The notes: generated by a model not told the origin, from the sequence alone. DNA of 64,000 nucleotides from Glossina fuscipes (GCF_014805625.2 NW_023998414.1:11135624-11199623); one strand, 5' to 3'. Shown: positions 35,861-50,300, numbered from the stretch's first letter. Program-made: numbers and translations.

Positions 35861-37390
35861 TTTCTTTCAGGGCTTAAAGCATTCGTGACAGAGTTTTGCT
35901 GGTGAACTAGTCGTTCCCTTCTTCGCTATAATGATGTGCCCGTCCCATCTAATATTATTATAAAAATTAATTCATATTGGATTTCCTTCTCAAGAAATAC
36001 GATTCAACACTTTACTTTTTACAAACTTAAAGGCGATGAATCACTGGATTTCACTGTCCAGGTAAAGAAACCCCTAAAGTAATATAAAAAGAGTCAATTT
36101 TTTACAGCGAGAACTAGCTCGCGTGATATGGTTGGAAATGTTGAGCGGACTTTGTGGAAACTATCTTTTACAATTTCCGTGTTATAGTATTGAAAAATGG
36201 ACTTTGCATTTACTTTTCTGTCCATCAATGCATATATTCGCTGGATTAGTTCATTAAAACGAATGTATACGACATTTAAAGGTATCGGCTTCTTTATGTT
36301 GAATTTTTAATATTAAAAGACATGTCAAGTGGCCGGATGCCATAAATGCAGTGTTAATATATGTAAATAAAATACATTGTATTCATCTATGTATGTTGTT
36401 TACAAGTGATTTATTTTATTTTTTCAAATTTCTCCTTTTATACTTATTTAGTAGTGTGAAGCTTATACTATTTGTTTCTTTAGTTACTTATATAATGATT
36501 TGTTGTTTTTTTTGTTTTTGTTTTTTTTTTTTCTTGTTTTAATAATTTTCTTTCTATTAATTTATCTATTGCGAAATGTATTGGAAAAATTTGCTCTTAA
36601 GGGCTTATAATCAATACGAGATTTTACTCATTTTAGTAAATAAATTAACTTTTAAGTAACTAATAAAATCTGTTAAGGTTCAACATTTAAATACACGCAA
36701 CAATACAAAAATTGAAAGAGACAGAGATAGTTGTAGATAAAGTAGAATAGATAAAGGTTGATAAAGAGATAGAGATAAAGAGAGAGAGAGCGAGAGAGAG
36801 AGAGAGAGAGAGAAAGAAAGAGAGTAGATCACTCTTTACATAATATAAATGAAATTTAAAAATTGATTTTAATCACAAAACATTTATTAGTTAACGATAA
36901 ACATTTTTAATAAATCGTTTGGATATTTATTACGAGTATATGGGTAAAAATAAAAGCTTTATTAATAAAAACGAACAACGTCTTCTTCTTATTTTAATCT
37001 AATACGTATGTGTATGTATATATTTAGTTTCTTTGAATGCCATTTTTTAAGTAAAATTTCAAAAATTTTCTTAATCTTTGTTTGTGTTTTTATTTCTCTA
37101 AATTTAATTTTTGTTAACTTTAAGTATTAAAATGAACGGAAAATTTCAATTGGAATTTTTTAATCAATACACTCGCCTGATATTATAAAATAATCAAAAA
37201 ATTATGAAATATTTATTCAATTATGTTATGAGTCCCCGTATACCTATATATATTATGAATTATATCGATAACGCTTGCCGACGGAAGTGTACTAATTTTT
37301 TGTTTAATTTTTCCGTTAATGTAATGCGTATAAGTTTACTTTGAGAATCTTTACAAGCAAAACAGGCGAGAAATGAGAGAAATTACATTT

Positions 37391-37421
<31 letters not shown>

Positions 37422-38848
37422 TTAAACCAACATCAAAGACCCAACATTGGTAGCAAGTATTCAATGTATTTTTTATTTTTTTTTTGATCAAAAAACAAAA
37501 ATTTATTTATGTAATTTTGTAGGTTTTTATAGTTCGTTTGTTGAGAGTTAAAATTGCAATTCATTTCTTCACTAAATATAGTTTTTAAGACCTTAAACTG
37601 TGAATGGATGGATGGATGATTGTCTTACAAATTGTCTTTCAAATGCCCAAGGATATACCCTGATTGTGATGTCCGATCATAACTTATTTTACATTTTGGA
37701 CAAAAAAAAAAAGAAAGAAGAATAGGTGACTGAATCGTGACATACGTTATTACATTTTGGAAGAAGTATTTTTGTTTAAAAAAAAAAAAAAAAAAAAAAA
37801 TGGAAAAATACTAAAACACGAGTCAACTCATATAGACATAGAGGTATACCCTGTGCGCAAGATCGAAGCTCTCATTTATTTATTTTTTAATTATTCACAT
37901 ACGATATCTTTTATAGAGTTACTTTTTGAGGTTATGTTGTGACATATGTTAAAGTCTGCAATTTTATCGTAGACCAACAGATGCTTTTGAAAATGCATAT
38001 AAAATTCATGGACTTACGTATATCACGATCACTAGTTTATAATTCTGCTAATGCAAGAACTACCCAATATTTTGTAAAAAAGCTCCCACAAAATTGACGC
38101 AAAGGAATAAAATAGAATACTACGACTGTATATGAGGGTCTTCAGCCGGCACGTTCTCAGACATATTTCAATTTTAGATGGATTGTTTAAAAACATTGAA
38201 GAAATTCGGCCCTCGGCACTCAGACAGAGATTTAATTTTAACGGAATAATGAGTTAAGGCCAATGAACTTCGACGATGGCCGAATTGGTCATAACTGAAG
38301 ATCACATTTGGAAGAGAGTTATTCAATTTAATTCAAGAATTTCTAGTTTAATGTCTGTGCCTGGATATCATCAATTTTATCTTAGATTTGCACAACTCTA
38401 CAAATCCTTCTAGTTTTGTATTGGGCGATAACCATATTCTACATACAGGACAATAGACGATGATTTTATTTTCAATGAACATTTTCCGAGTTTAGGTCTG
38501 TGTTAATTAGCTCAAAAAAAAAAAAAAAAAAAAACAGAGAAAAAGTATGAAATTTTAAAAAATTATTGAGGCCCAGAAGGAATTAACTTATGTTTAGTTA
38601 ATAATGTTTTTTTTTAATTTAAATTTTGAATCTAATTAATGTCTTGGAAGGAATGATTTGTTAGAGACTTTTATTTCAAGTTCACATAAAATTAATTAAA
38701 AAAAAAAAAAAAAAATTAAAATTAAAATTAAAATAAAAGTTCAGAATGTGAACGAATTAGTTAGTTATTGCTATTAAAAAATTTCCTAATATTTTTTTAT
38801 TATAGTTAAACTTATTGAAAAATATCAGCTTAACTTAGAGAAGAGAAT
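35861..38848. other. Intergenic region with simple repeats
   Basis: It is AT-rich with a GA-rich run (36779-36824), an ATTT repeat (37388-37418), A-runs near 37779-37800, 38515-38534 and 38698-38714, and a T-run near 36520. The end next to 38849 should be the 3' UTR of the minus-strand membrane protein; TTTATT at 38796-38801 is AATAAA on minus. No coding gene is seen. Confidence 0.55.
36779..36824. repeat. GA microsatellite
   Basis: A near-perfect GA run with one CGA interruption that turns into GAAA at its end. In flies such runs can bind GAGA factor, but no promoter is identified beside it. Confidence 0.9.
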
Positions 38849-38984
38849 TTAAAGCTTTGTATGTTTAACAGTGTCGGTCCAATAATTTTGTATTGTCATG
38901 GCCTCCAATGAATTTAAAAATGAATCATTATCCAGGCTATACATTTCATCGGAATTATCCTGAAATTTTCATTAAGATTCATTT

Positions 38985-39015
<31 letters not shown>

Positions 39016-39659
39016 CAATTATATAATAAAATTTTAAAGCACTTACACTAACACGCATTGTACTATCATCGATGTAAACACTCGAGTCCGGTTCACTTAA
39101 CGCCTGAGGTTTATTTAAGAATCGTCGACGATACAATACAATACTGATAGTACCTACGGTACAGCAAATACCGAAAACGGTAAAACATATGGCGGATATG
39201 GCTCCTACATCCATAAAATAGGTTCGCTGCATTTAAATTATTAAGTAAATAAAATGAATTTTTTATTAGAAATTTTAATAATATAGCAATCGCACCTGGA
39301 CCGATAGCGCTTCTGATGATACGTTGCCCTCATCATTCATATCGTAATCATTGGGTGTTGTTGATGCTGATCTCGTTAAAAGATTTTTCGAATCTGACGA
39401 ATAATTTATAAAACGCTGTATATGTTTGTACTCTGCGGACAATCCCTTCGATTTGCGGGAACGATGCTCAGTATCAACTCTACGTAATTCGTCCTGTTTA
39501 TTAACATTTTCGAGAGTAAAAGGCATTTTGTGAGTTCCATGATCATTATTATTATTATTATTATTATTATTAATATCGGTTGTTGTAACGCTATGCGATG
39601 CTGGTAAGTGAGCTGCCATTACATTTAACCATTCAATGGTTGATTTGATTGTTTGCTCA

Positions 39660-39697
<38 letters not shown>

Positions 39698-40663
39698 GGC
39701 ATTTCTCGACATTTGATTTGTCAAGATCATGGTGGTGGTGGTGGTGGTGGTGGTGGTGGCAGTGCTGCTGCTACCACTGCTGCTGCTGCTACTGGCATTC
39801 ACCACATTAGAAGATTGACTATCGTTAACGTCATTCGTGGATGATGTTAATGCTATTGAATTACTTGAAATATTTGTAGAATTTATTGAATTTGTACTTA
39901 AAAATTTATTATTATTAGCATTACTGCTAAAATTTGTGTAATTATTTTTCTCCGCTACCGTTTCAGAGGAAATATTTAAATTTCCTAAATTTTCATTTTC
40001 AACTAAGGTCCTATTATAATTCTCAGCTGATCTTTTCACTTCATTCTGATCGATGTTATTCCCAATTTTATGTTGTTTTCCCATTTCCCTTTCTCCACAA
40101 TCATCACCACCATCATTATCATTACCATTATCATTATCATCATCATCATTACCATTATCGTCATTATCATTGTTGTCATCATTATCATTATCATTATCGT
40201 CATCATTATCATTATCTTCTTCTTCTTCGGTATCGTTGTATTGTTGTTTTTCTATTACTCTATTATTCTGATTTTCGTTGCTGTTTATTTTTAAATTGGA
40301 AATTTTAGTTCCTTTGCTATTATCGAGTACGTTCACTGTATGAAGTACAGTTGTTTCAGCTGCTACATCCATGTAGTTACTGCTAGAATTAAAAGCTTTA
40401 GTTGCCCAGGCCACTGCTGTTGTTGCCTGATATAATTTCGTTATTGAGGCTTTGCTTAATGGCTTATTATTTTGATTGTAATTCCTTGAGGTGGTTTCCT
40501 GACTGGGATATGTGTGTACAGCCACCATTAAATCGAAGAAAGCAACTAAAATGATATCATCCATATTCAATATAAAAATTAAAATTTCCTATATCAACAT
40601 ACATATATACTTACGGCTTAAAAATGTTATCCAAAACCAATGCGACCACCAATAGAAAGTCAT
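38849..40663 (-). CDS. Mucin-like single-pass type I membrane protein with conserved cytoplasmic tail
   Basis: There are four exons on minus: 40663-40615, 40545-39296, 39226-39047 and 38959-38849 (TAA). They give 529 aa with all phases consistent. The 49-bp first exon encodes MTFYWWSHWFWITFLS, which joins to LAFFDLMVAVH to form a signal peptide (cleavage about residue 28). The ectodomain (about 29-435) is low complexity: Asn/Thr/Ser-rich with many N-glycosylation sites, an Asp/Asn block (about 120-165), poly-Ser and poly-Thr (about 266-290) and two poly-Asn runs (about 299-311 and 341-350). One membrane helix follows (about 439-463, AISAICFTVFGICCTVG), stopped by RRR. The 66-aa tail is ordinary sequence, with SVYIDDSTMRV, EMYSLDNDSFLNSLEAM and a C-terminal WTDTVKHTKL, suggesting a conserved adaptor-binding function. 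I do not recognise the family. A CTTTTAG acceptor-like site upstream of the ATG suggests a distant 5' UTR exon. Confidence 0.85.
39545..39760. repeat. In-frame trinucleotide repeats inside the membrane-protein exon
   Basis: Pure runs of ATT (about 39545-39571 and 39662-39697; AAT on minus, poly-Asn) and GGT (about 39731-39759; ACC on minus, poly-Thr) lie in frame within exon 2. They probably vary in length between individuals without breaking frame. Confidence 0.9.
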
Positions 40664-41077
40664 GATATTTTAATTACTTTAATGGTTCTGACTTTTTGAA
40701 AAAGATAATCTCTAAAAGAAAAGAGAAAAAAGAAAAGAAGAAAAATACATGATGTAATTTTCATAATTTTACACAACTATTCATTCATTCATCATCGTTT
40801 TAAGCCTATTAGCATATCTTAGCGGCGCAATGATAAATTTTATGATTGTATAAGAGTCCGGTTATCATGAAACACTCTGTTTCGATGTACAATTAACAGA
40901 TATGTGTTTCTACATCATTGCAAAAGCTGTTAAATGTCAGCAAATGACGTTGTTCGTTGCTCGTTGTTGTTGTTGTTGTTGCTGCTTAATTTGCAAATAA
41001 ATTAGAAACAAAAATAGGGACATTTGCTTGAACATAATGATAAGCTCGTGTTCAACGGTGTATATTTGTACGCCGGC

Positions 41078-41110
<33 letters not shown>

Positions 41111-41544
41111 ATAGTTACAGAAGAAGTGAAAACCTATAGTAGCTAACAATTGTAATTTATTTGTTATTGTATGTTTTGCTTTGGTAATAGCCCGCCTATA
41201 AGTAGGAAAGCAATGAAAAAGGCTTATGACGGCAACAAATATGATGCGAAGGTGAATGAATAATGACAAAAACGGAGTAAGAAAATTAGTGAAGAACACT
41301 TCTGCTCTCATAAGACTCATAAGACTCATATATGTCAAAAAGTTTAAAAAAAAATAAAATACGGGAGTAAAAGGTTAGGACGAAAGTCATAAAAATATAC
41401 AAACGTTAGAATCCTTTTATTCAATTAAGTAAGGAGAGAGTAAGAGAGAGTTTTCTATAAAATTTTGCGCTCTTTTCGATAAAGATAGAAGAAGGAACAT
41501 TGATTGGGTCGATGGAAACTATTTTGTGCCTTTTAAAGGCATGG

Positions 41545-41571
41545 CCAAGGGCAAGGGCAAGGGCAAGGGCA
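41545..41571. repeat. GGGCAA minisatellite
   Basis: About four copies of the 6-bp unit GGGCAA, unusually GC-rich for this region. Confidence 0.9.
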
Positions 41572-43460
41572 GTTGTCTAAAGTTATAGGCAAAAGTGCGT
41601 TTCAGTCAATTTGCAAAATAATTGTCACTGCAGGTAACTAATTGACGATTCTGTTTATAAAGGAAAAAGAAATAATAAAAAAATAAAATTTTTTCTCTGG
41701 CCATAAATCGGTTAAACACTATCTAGTATCTAAAGAGCCATTAAATTATTGCACGAGGCTGAGTACAGGCACGTGACAAGGAAGTCTTGTATTTCACGAA
41801 AGCAAACTTAATAGAACAACAATATTCGAGCAAGTTATTAAGGCTACATTCAAAGAAAAAAAAAAAAAAAATAAAAACAAGAGAATAGCATTTTGATAAG
41901 TAAATATTAAAAAAATTATATAATGAGAAGAGTATAAGGATGGGTATGAGGGAAGTTACGGCCGCCGTCGAATATAACTTTCTTACTTGTCATTTTTGTC
42001 GATTAGTATTCTGGAGTCTAGGACCATGAAAACGCCTGGCCATGTTCAAATATTTATTGCTCCATCTCATTTCTTCAAGAGTTAGTTGCAAATTTAAAAC
42101 TCTATCGATTGCAACTACGTGACTAAGTAAGTAGGAGTAGTATGAAAATGAATATATTTCTAAAGATGAATTCATAATTCATCTGCATTCCAAAATTGAT
42201 TTGTTCAAGTCTTGCTACAAGCACTATAAACTTTCGAATCGCTCTTTACCTTCATTTCTACTCAGGGGATTATCGTATTTTTGTTTACAAAAACATCTGT
42301 ATTAGCGACATTAGAATTAGTTAGACAAGACATAAGGACTTTAATTTCCCTTTGAGGCATTCAGTTGACATAAACAATCATATTCTGCACCTATTTATTA
42401 AGCCAATATCTCGCGAGCCGTTGCCTAATAAATTTGGAAAAGCTCATCTAAGTAAGTATGTAAATATACCGTAAAATTTTAGTATTCCTATACCAGGATA
42501 AGTTGCTTAAATAATTAGCTAAGAAAAAGTTGAAAAAAGGTGGGGGAATATCGTCGTAATGCAAAGAAAGTTTCTAGAAATTTTATGTGGCTGCCTGAAA
42601 ACTTTTCCGGACTTTATAGCTGGACTAGTTTGCCAAAAAACATTTCAGTTTTCGAAGAAGGATAATTCCCGACCGAAACACTTTCAAGTAAATATTAAAA
42701 AATTGTTTCATTCGCCACAGTGCAATTAGATAATCTCTGAGCGAGTGATTTCGCTTGATGATGCTTCTTAGGAATAAGAGAGATTTCGCTTATGGCATAG
42801 TATAAGATCGTTTTTTTTTTTTTTTTTTTTTTTTATAAGAGAAATGCGACTATCGATCGGTGTGTGGACGTGAGGGTGCGTGTTTGAAGCATTCAATGCA
42901 TTCAATTAATTCAAGACTCTTTGTCAAAATATCCTAACTTGGCATTTAATTGTTTACGTGCGCAAATTATTTTCCCTCTGGAGGCGTGGAAGCAATGCGT
43001 TTTGCATGCGTCGAATTATTATTCATTACGTTTCATCATAATGCTAAAGCACTTAAGTCAATACACTCGCCGATATATAAAAAGAGTTTCAATTTCTTTA
43101 ATATCGACGTCATGATCGCCATATCGATCTATTTTGTTGCTATAGTTTATTAAGAAAGCGAAATTGTTCAAATGAGTAAATGAATGCAACAAAATCGTAT
43201 TCAATGGAAGAAGAGAAAATGAAAACACAATGTTAATGCGTGCGTGGTTAACTAAAGTAAAGATGATCGTGCTAATAATAAAGTTACAACATAAATTAAT
43301 TTACTAATAATATAAAATATATCATGGTAATCGGATATGAATTGAACGATAATGCAATTTAATCGAGTATTAAAATGTAAAGTTTTTTATTATAAGCAAC
43401 TAAGGTTTCACTTTCTTTCCTAAGACTTAAGACTCTAAGAGCACTTACATACATACAGCA

Positions 43461-43492
43461 TTCGGCATACGGTATACGGCATACGGCATACG
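43461..43492. repeat. 10-bp GGCATAC/GGTATAC tandem repeat
   Basis: About four copies of a unit close to CGGCATACGG, with single-base variants (CGGTATACGG). Confidence 0.85.
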
Positions 43493-44899
43493 ATTTAAGC
43501 TAAATGTTAGATAATGTTTATATTAAGAGTTTTTTTTTTTTTTTTGCGCTTTTTTTCTGTTTAAATAATGTGAAGGTATAAGTAGAAGGCATTTGTGGCG
43601 TCAATCGACACGATTTGAAATGGCTATATGCTAGTAGTGTGTCTGCCTGCCTGACGGAACCTTGGCTTTGATTATACCTTTGCCATTTTTTTTCCCGTTC
43701 ATTTTTCTGTTTTACATTGCACTTCAATGTCAGTAGGGTTTCATACAAAGATAAAGATGAAGAAAAAGAAGAAGAAGAAAAAGAAGAAGATGTATTCATT
43801 TGCGAGGTGGAGAGGTGGTAGATGGCTTTTCGTTCACACAGCCATTAATACAATTGAAAGTAAAATTTCAAAATCACATTGACTTGACAATGTGTGTGTT
43901 ATATAAACAGACAGAAAGACCGACATAGACAAACAGAGAGTGAGAGAGATATATAAACAAACAAAGAAACAAACAAATAAACAAAGGAGCAAACAAATAA
44001 AGAAACAACCATTCATTTGTTAATTCTCCCTCAACCCTTTCGCATACGTTAGAAAGTGTTTTTCTTTTCCTTTGTGTTTTTTTTTTTTTATTCCAATGGG
44101 AAATTTTCTCAGCGCACAATATATATGAAAAAAAAAGTATAGAAAGAAATCAACTCATTATTTCCATATTTCCAATTAGGCAAAAAGTTTGCTTGTACTT
44201 GTGCTGTTAATTATACGTCTTTTCATTTTATATTTATTTTAATTTCGATATACATTTACATAAAAATTCATAACATATACAGGTAGGTAGCTAGCTAGCT
44301 GACTGAGTCAGTTTAATTTTTAATTATTTTTTATTTGCGTTTTTTTTTTTTTTTTCTTTTATGTGAGGGTCATTCATTCATTCGTACAAAGCAGCAGCTT
44401 ATGTGCTATATGGTGCATAAGACACTTGTAGAAAAAGCGCGATAGCGGTGCGGCATAGTTAATTAAAATGCAGGCACACCCGTTGCTTTTTATACCCTAC
44501 ATAATCTATGTTAATTAGATTTTCAACTACAAAAACCAATCTCTACACACGGTCTATCTCTTTCTCTTCGCGATGATCATATGCGAAATAATTTTGTGTC
44601 CATGACCGAAGCATAGAACAATATATGAATTTATATGAATGAATTTACATATATATATATATATATATATGTATAGATATGTGTACATAATAGATCGTTA
44701 ATAACTCCTGGGGCTATATATATATATATATATTTTTATTTTTTTTTTTGTAAAAATCGATTGCATTTATGCAACATGATCTCGTTTAAGAGACATACAA
44801 GAGATTGAAAGTTTTTACGGAAGGATTCGCCAAAATCTCTAAAATACATTTCAATTGCCCCAATGACGTTGTGTAACCTTGATCAGCATCAAATTGTTA

Positions 44900-45660
44900 A
44901 TCGATTTAAGATTGTTTGTCTGTCCGTCTGCGCGAAATCTATCGTAAGCACGCTCTTAAGAAAATGCAACTGTCGCGTTTAAGTTTGTTAGAAACGTTGC
45001 AAGTTCTTGTACGCAGGTTGGTACTGAAAACTGGTCAAATCGGTCGAACGGTTTTACTGCAGTATAAGGCAAACTACGAACTAATTTGTTTTCTAAAGAT
45101 GGCCTTGTGTTCACTATTTACAAACGGGACACAAAATCTTCGAAAATTTGCACATGTATTGTATAGGCGATGACATACTGCCTGTACAAAAATGGAAAAA
45201 AACAATCAGCCACGCCTATCCAACTTTATAGTTTTTTTTTTTTTATACTTTTATGACGCCAAGCTTCAAACGCTTGTAATTTGCATACAAATCGTATCTT
45301 GACTCGTGGCAAATTTGGAATGCATCCCAAATGGATCTATGTGTCCGTTGTCCTAATGTGTGATCCGTGTGGTAAATATTCTCCCAATCGCAAAAATATC
45401 GCCATTAATTTTCAAAAAAATCTGAAAATAAATAAAAATCGGTCGGTCAAAGGGCATGCCCACGACACTTCATAACATAGAACATCTTGGTTTTCTGGCT
45501 ATTTTGCTCATTGCTCCCAAACTATAGCACGTAGATGATAAGAGCTTTCAATTTTATTGTGCAAAAATAGAAAAAAAAACAGCCACGCCCACCCAATATT
45601 ATAAAGTACGCAAAATTAATTTTCTTAGCGATAGGTATAAAAAATTTCACAAGTCACTGC
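44900..45660. repeat. Possible degenerate interspersed repeat with internal duplication
   Basis: It starts with a GTCTGTCCGTCTG tract (about 44915). Two similar blocks follow, each an ACAAAAATGGAAAA/GCAAAAATAGAAAA stretch then CAGCCACGCC(T/C)A(T/C)CCAA. The blocks start about 45185 and 45560, roughly 375 bp apart. CACGCCCA- and TCCGTCTG-rich sequences of this kind are, as I recall, common in fly intergenic repeats. The 85-codon frame inside (44916-45173) is not credible as a gene. Confidence 0.45.
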
Positions 45661-47279
45661 CGGATATAATGTATCCCTTCTACAGAGCGTGTAAAGAGTC
45701 GATATGTATGTATGTCTTTCCAATGAAAAGCAAAAACAAAAAAACAAAAAAAAAAAAAAAAGACGGAACAATAAAATTATGAGGGCAATGTTAAGCAATC
45801 GGCTGACAATATTATTATCTAGAAATTTGATTCGTGTCAACTTAATAGTTCGTGACATTTGCACACTTCTTTGTAAGTAACGACCTTTAGGTAATAAAAT
45901 TTCAAATTACTGTAAATACGTGACGAAAAGCCGTATAACTGAATGCAAGCTTAAGCAGCTCATCGTACTAGAATGAATTAAGCATGATTTACATTTGCTT
46001 AATAATTATTTACATCTCTATAGTGAACTTGTTCCAGTTGCACTTATTCGTCAAAAATTGAATTTTATTTATGGATTTAAAAATTCGGAAATACTTAGAT
46101 ATATGGATGTTTGTATATGCGAACTTTAGAGGTCATAATATTGCATGTGATTGTCAAAGTTTGTCACTTATTTACATCTTAAGTTGGATTTTAGATCATC
46201 ATCATCATTATCAATGTAAGAAAATTATTGTTGTAGTAACATTACATGAGATGATCTACGACAATAATGAAACAACAGAGACAATTTACTTGCCTGCGCG
46301 TACGTATTTGCTTAACTTGAAATTTTCTCATAACAAATGCGAAATGCAAGCAAACTTTCTTTTAATGGATATATCCGATAGCCAACCGATCGAAATTACC
46401 TTTCTAGATAACTTTGTTGATCAGTTTTAGCTGGAACATTTCTCTCGGAAACGATCGGGAATTATTGATGAAAAATAATTGAGAAAATTGAGTTAAGAGA
46501 GCTTTGCATTAATCCTTCCAAGGTCATTAATATATGCTACATAGATGAATTAACAAAATTAATAAGTACATGTCCCGAAATTTATGCAAGTTTTGTATTT
46601 GCCATCATTTGTGCGGAAAAGTATTAGGAAAACTAAAGAGAGATTAGTTGACAGCTGAAAGTAGAGCATTGCACGAATTTGCTCTTCGGTGCAACAATAT
46701 TGCAAAAAAAAAAAAATATAAAGATAGCTTGGCGGGACCATAATTCGCAAATTCGATACAAAATAAATGGTCGTCAACTGTGAAGAGAGCACTCGACTCC
46801 ATTGGATTTCGCCTTCTAGGCATATTACATGGCAAAGGTCTAACTGCTAACAAGTCCAGAATTTCAGGTGCGTTGAAGGGGAAGGGGATTCAAGCAAGTT
46901 TCATTAACGAAATTCAGGCACATGCAGTCATGCGAAATAGTCAACAAAGGCCAACAGACCCTTACGAGGCTATTTTTACGTATAAGCCTATCCTAGGCAC
47001 TTAGCCTATCCTATGATCAAATAAAAAAATTGCAATTAAAAAGCAAATAATTCCGTTTTCTATATATATACAAATCTTGCGTATGCCTTAACTCCGCTTA
47101 TACAAACGGCCGGCATCTCATTGTTATGATCAGGAAAGATTCGTAAATTCCGAAACATACATCGATGCGATGCAAGCAATTATACAAATTTATATTTGCA
47201 TAAAATATATTTCTCGAACATTCGAACAACTTTCTCATGCCATTCAAATCATTTTAATCTTACAATTATATCTATAGTA

Positions 47280-47315
<36 letters not shown>

Positions 47316-50300
47316 CAATTTAGTATTCTACGCTAAGGTGCTTTAAGCATTCTATTCGATTTAGATAATTTTCACGTTTTTGTTTGTGCACATGCAGCGT
47401 TATAGTTAAGTTGTTATTATAATTCTTAGCTACTGATCGTTTTCAATGACCTTGTGCATGTCTGCCTATTACTTTAGATGATAGCCTATGCCTTCGCGCG
47501 ACTCCGCGCATTATATATTTATTACATGTGCCTGCAAATCTATTAAATGAAAATATAATTTCGTTTTGCACATAACATAACATAGTCATCCGGGTTTCGG
47601 TGAAGAATACTTTCCATTAATTTTATGGTTGTGGATATAAGTAACAAGTGCAAGTAAGGTATTGATTATTCAAGTTATTAGACATGATGAGGGCATTCGC
47701 GAACAATCGATAGACGAAGCCATTGACGTATTTAAAAATTATATTTTCATTATGTCTCAAACGGAAGAGTTCAAAATGGCAAAAGGGTTTTAAAAATAAT
47801 AATAAAACAGTTTATGCTTTTTTTTTCGCATTATTGGACTACAAATGTGAAAGGTGCCGTGCACATGAACTGTGTAGATCGTATACGTTAAAATCTAAAC
47901 TTAATCGTTTTTTTTTTTTTTTTTTTGGATTCGCATTGCCGATGTCTTATTTAAACCAAAATTTACGATCCATTAATATTCGTCAAATAAATAATGTCGC
48001 CTTAATCGGCTGCTAATCTTTTTCATGTTTGCATTCGTCTAATTTGATTGATGTAGAATAGCAGCCGGTGTGCTATACATGCTTTGTTTTCTTTTCAAGA
48101 TGAATATCTGTTCCATTTCGGAACTTATTGAATGACTTTTGAACATTGCTATAAACCCCATTTTTCTTCTTTTTTTTTTTGAATTTTTTTCAATGAAAAA
48201 ATTCAGCTTGAATTCCAACCTGCTTTCTAGGCGTATGCAGGCTAAGGACTACATATATTTTTCTCTGTCATTCTTATTAGTTGATAGCGAGATGTATTAG
48301 CGTTGAAAGTCCATTTTTTTGTCGCCTATATGGCAAAGCGAATGTCGAAGATCGTCGATTCTCAATCAATTGATTTTCAAAATAGTTAGTAAGTAAATCT
48401 TTCTAGTAATGTAAATAAAACTTTCGTAGTCGTTTCATATTCAATCGATCTAAGAATGAGTTTTTTTTATTTATTTTTTTTTTATTTTTTTTTTATGATG
48501 AGTGTAATTTTGCTTACCTTAATGAAAGATTTGAAGGGAATCTGTTACAAATGCAAGGTCCCTTAAAAGAACATCATCGAGCTAAAATAAAAAAAAAAAA
48601 AAGTGAAAAGCAATTATAAATAAAAGCAATTTTATTAAATTAAATTTGTTTCGCTTTATACGGCATTCCCACTCAAAGCATTTACGTTATCATCGTAAAA
48701 TCGTAAATTGAATGAATGAAATCGCATTTGCATTTAAGCAATCAATAGTCCTTAACCCTAAGTGTTGAAATAAATCATATTACAATGTCTCGTCGATTGT
48801 GGTTTGCGTTTTCATTTCACCCTATCATGGCATCACGGTTAACACCAATCATATATTGGCAGACAGTCATGTCTATATTATAATAAAACAGAAAATTTAT
48901 GGCACATAATTTATGAATGAGTTCTCACCTGCAAACATCATGCATTTCATTTTTTTATAATAATAATCGATAAATTTTTCAATACGATAAATACGTTAAC
49001 ACAATTGAAAAACTTTTCTATAAAAAATATACTCACATATGTATGCACACATTGAGTGTAATAGAGTGTGCGTCAGAATGTGCTTATATTTGCATACAAT
49101 TTCGTAAAAGCATATTGTTTCCTTTGAAAACATATATAATTTATAAGAGCCTAGTGGCTCTTATGCATATGCAAATCTTAAAGATTAGGTCTAGGAAAGA
49201 AGGCTTAGATCAAATGATAAGATCATTAAGGAAATTGAAGCAAAAAATTGACAAATTGCTTCATAAAGAGATCTTCAAAAGGTTACGTACTATACTATAC
49301 ATTGACATCACTTATTACATTATACATATTATACTGACATATATATTGACAGATATATATACTGCGTCGTATAAAAAAGACAAGACCAATTTAATTGTTT
49401 TCCTTTTTTTCTTCACGTATTCCGACATGTTTTTGTCAATAGCTTCACGCAAACAACGGATAATATTCAAATAGTATTCCTTGTGTTTCACTTTTGCACG
49501 GCGAAAAGAAATCGTAGTATAGAAAACCACGATAATCGAGGAAAACTGTTAACTCTAAACTAAAGGTATTGGCTTATCGTTTGCACGATATTCGCACGAT
49601 TGATCGATTATATGCGTAGTCTTATCTCTCTCATGACCGATTGTCAATCAGAAGTCATCTTCTCCCACACATTGTTAAGAAAAAAAAACAAAAAATTTGT
49701 TGCGGATGAATAAAGCTTACCTAGCTAACCGGGTGAGCGTAATCTATACATACATATATATATATTCAAGGCTGGTCTGCACCCTACCCTATCTATGGTT
49801 TCCATTCGACTAAACGATAACTGTAATCCATTTCCCAGTAAAGCTCATATAGATGATAAAGAAATAGTCATTCATTGTCATCATTGTTCTGAAGTCATAA
49901 AAAAAATTGTGAAATATTTTTATCGTGTCGAGATATAAGGCATCTGTACAATTTGAAACACCCCAATGTACACATAGATATGTATAGGATATTTAATTCT
50001 CAAAATTCCAAACAAAAAAAATACTTAACGAATTTTATGATTTGGTTATAATCAAGCTGAAGTCGTTCTTATTCAACCATAAATGCAATTTATTTGCAAT
50101 TATTGTTTAAATTTTATGTTGTTAGCATTTGTCTGAATATTTCGATGCCAAGAATGTGAAATTATTTCAAATATGTTACGTCTATGAACATTTATAGTCA
50201 AAAATTACAATTACGTTGATTGATTGATTAAATGAATAAATGAATAAATAAATAAATAAATAAATGCATTTATACTAAAAGTTTTCAACAATCAATTAAA

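Larger units (their letters stand above)
40664..44880. other. Upstream region of the membrane-protein gene, no coding gene seen
   Basis: It contains a CTTTTAG acceptor-like site on minus (about 40710-40720) that may end a 5' UTR intron. There is also a GTT run (about 40962-40983), a GT repeat (41091-41110), a GGGCAA minisatellite (41545-41571), a poly-T run (42810-42834), a CATACGG-type repeat (43461-43492), a GAA-rich tract (43757-43790) and TA runs. Minus-strand frames at 40937-41338 and 43518-44119 are products of these repeats. Confidence 0.5.

Noticed and set aside
39934..40308. His/Tyr-rich plus-strand frames
   Set aside because: Antisense shadows of the Asp/Asn repeat in the membrane-protein exon.
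40937..41338. 133-codon minus frame with poly-Thr/His and poly-Gln
   Set aside because: The tracts come from GT and GTT microsatellites; no splice link to the membrane-protein gene.
46071..46430. 119-codon open frame on plus
   Set aside because: No recognisable domain, AT-driven composition, no splice sites or neighbouring exons in support.
49043..49474. 143-codon open frame on plus with a Lys/Leu-rich helix-like stretch
   Set aside because: It starts in AT-rich spacer, has no known motif and its second half is Tyr/Ile/Phe-rich by AT bias.
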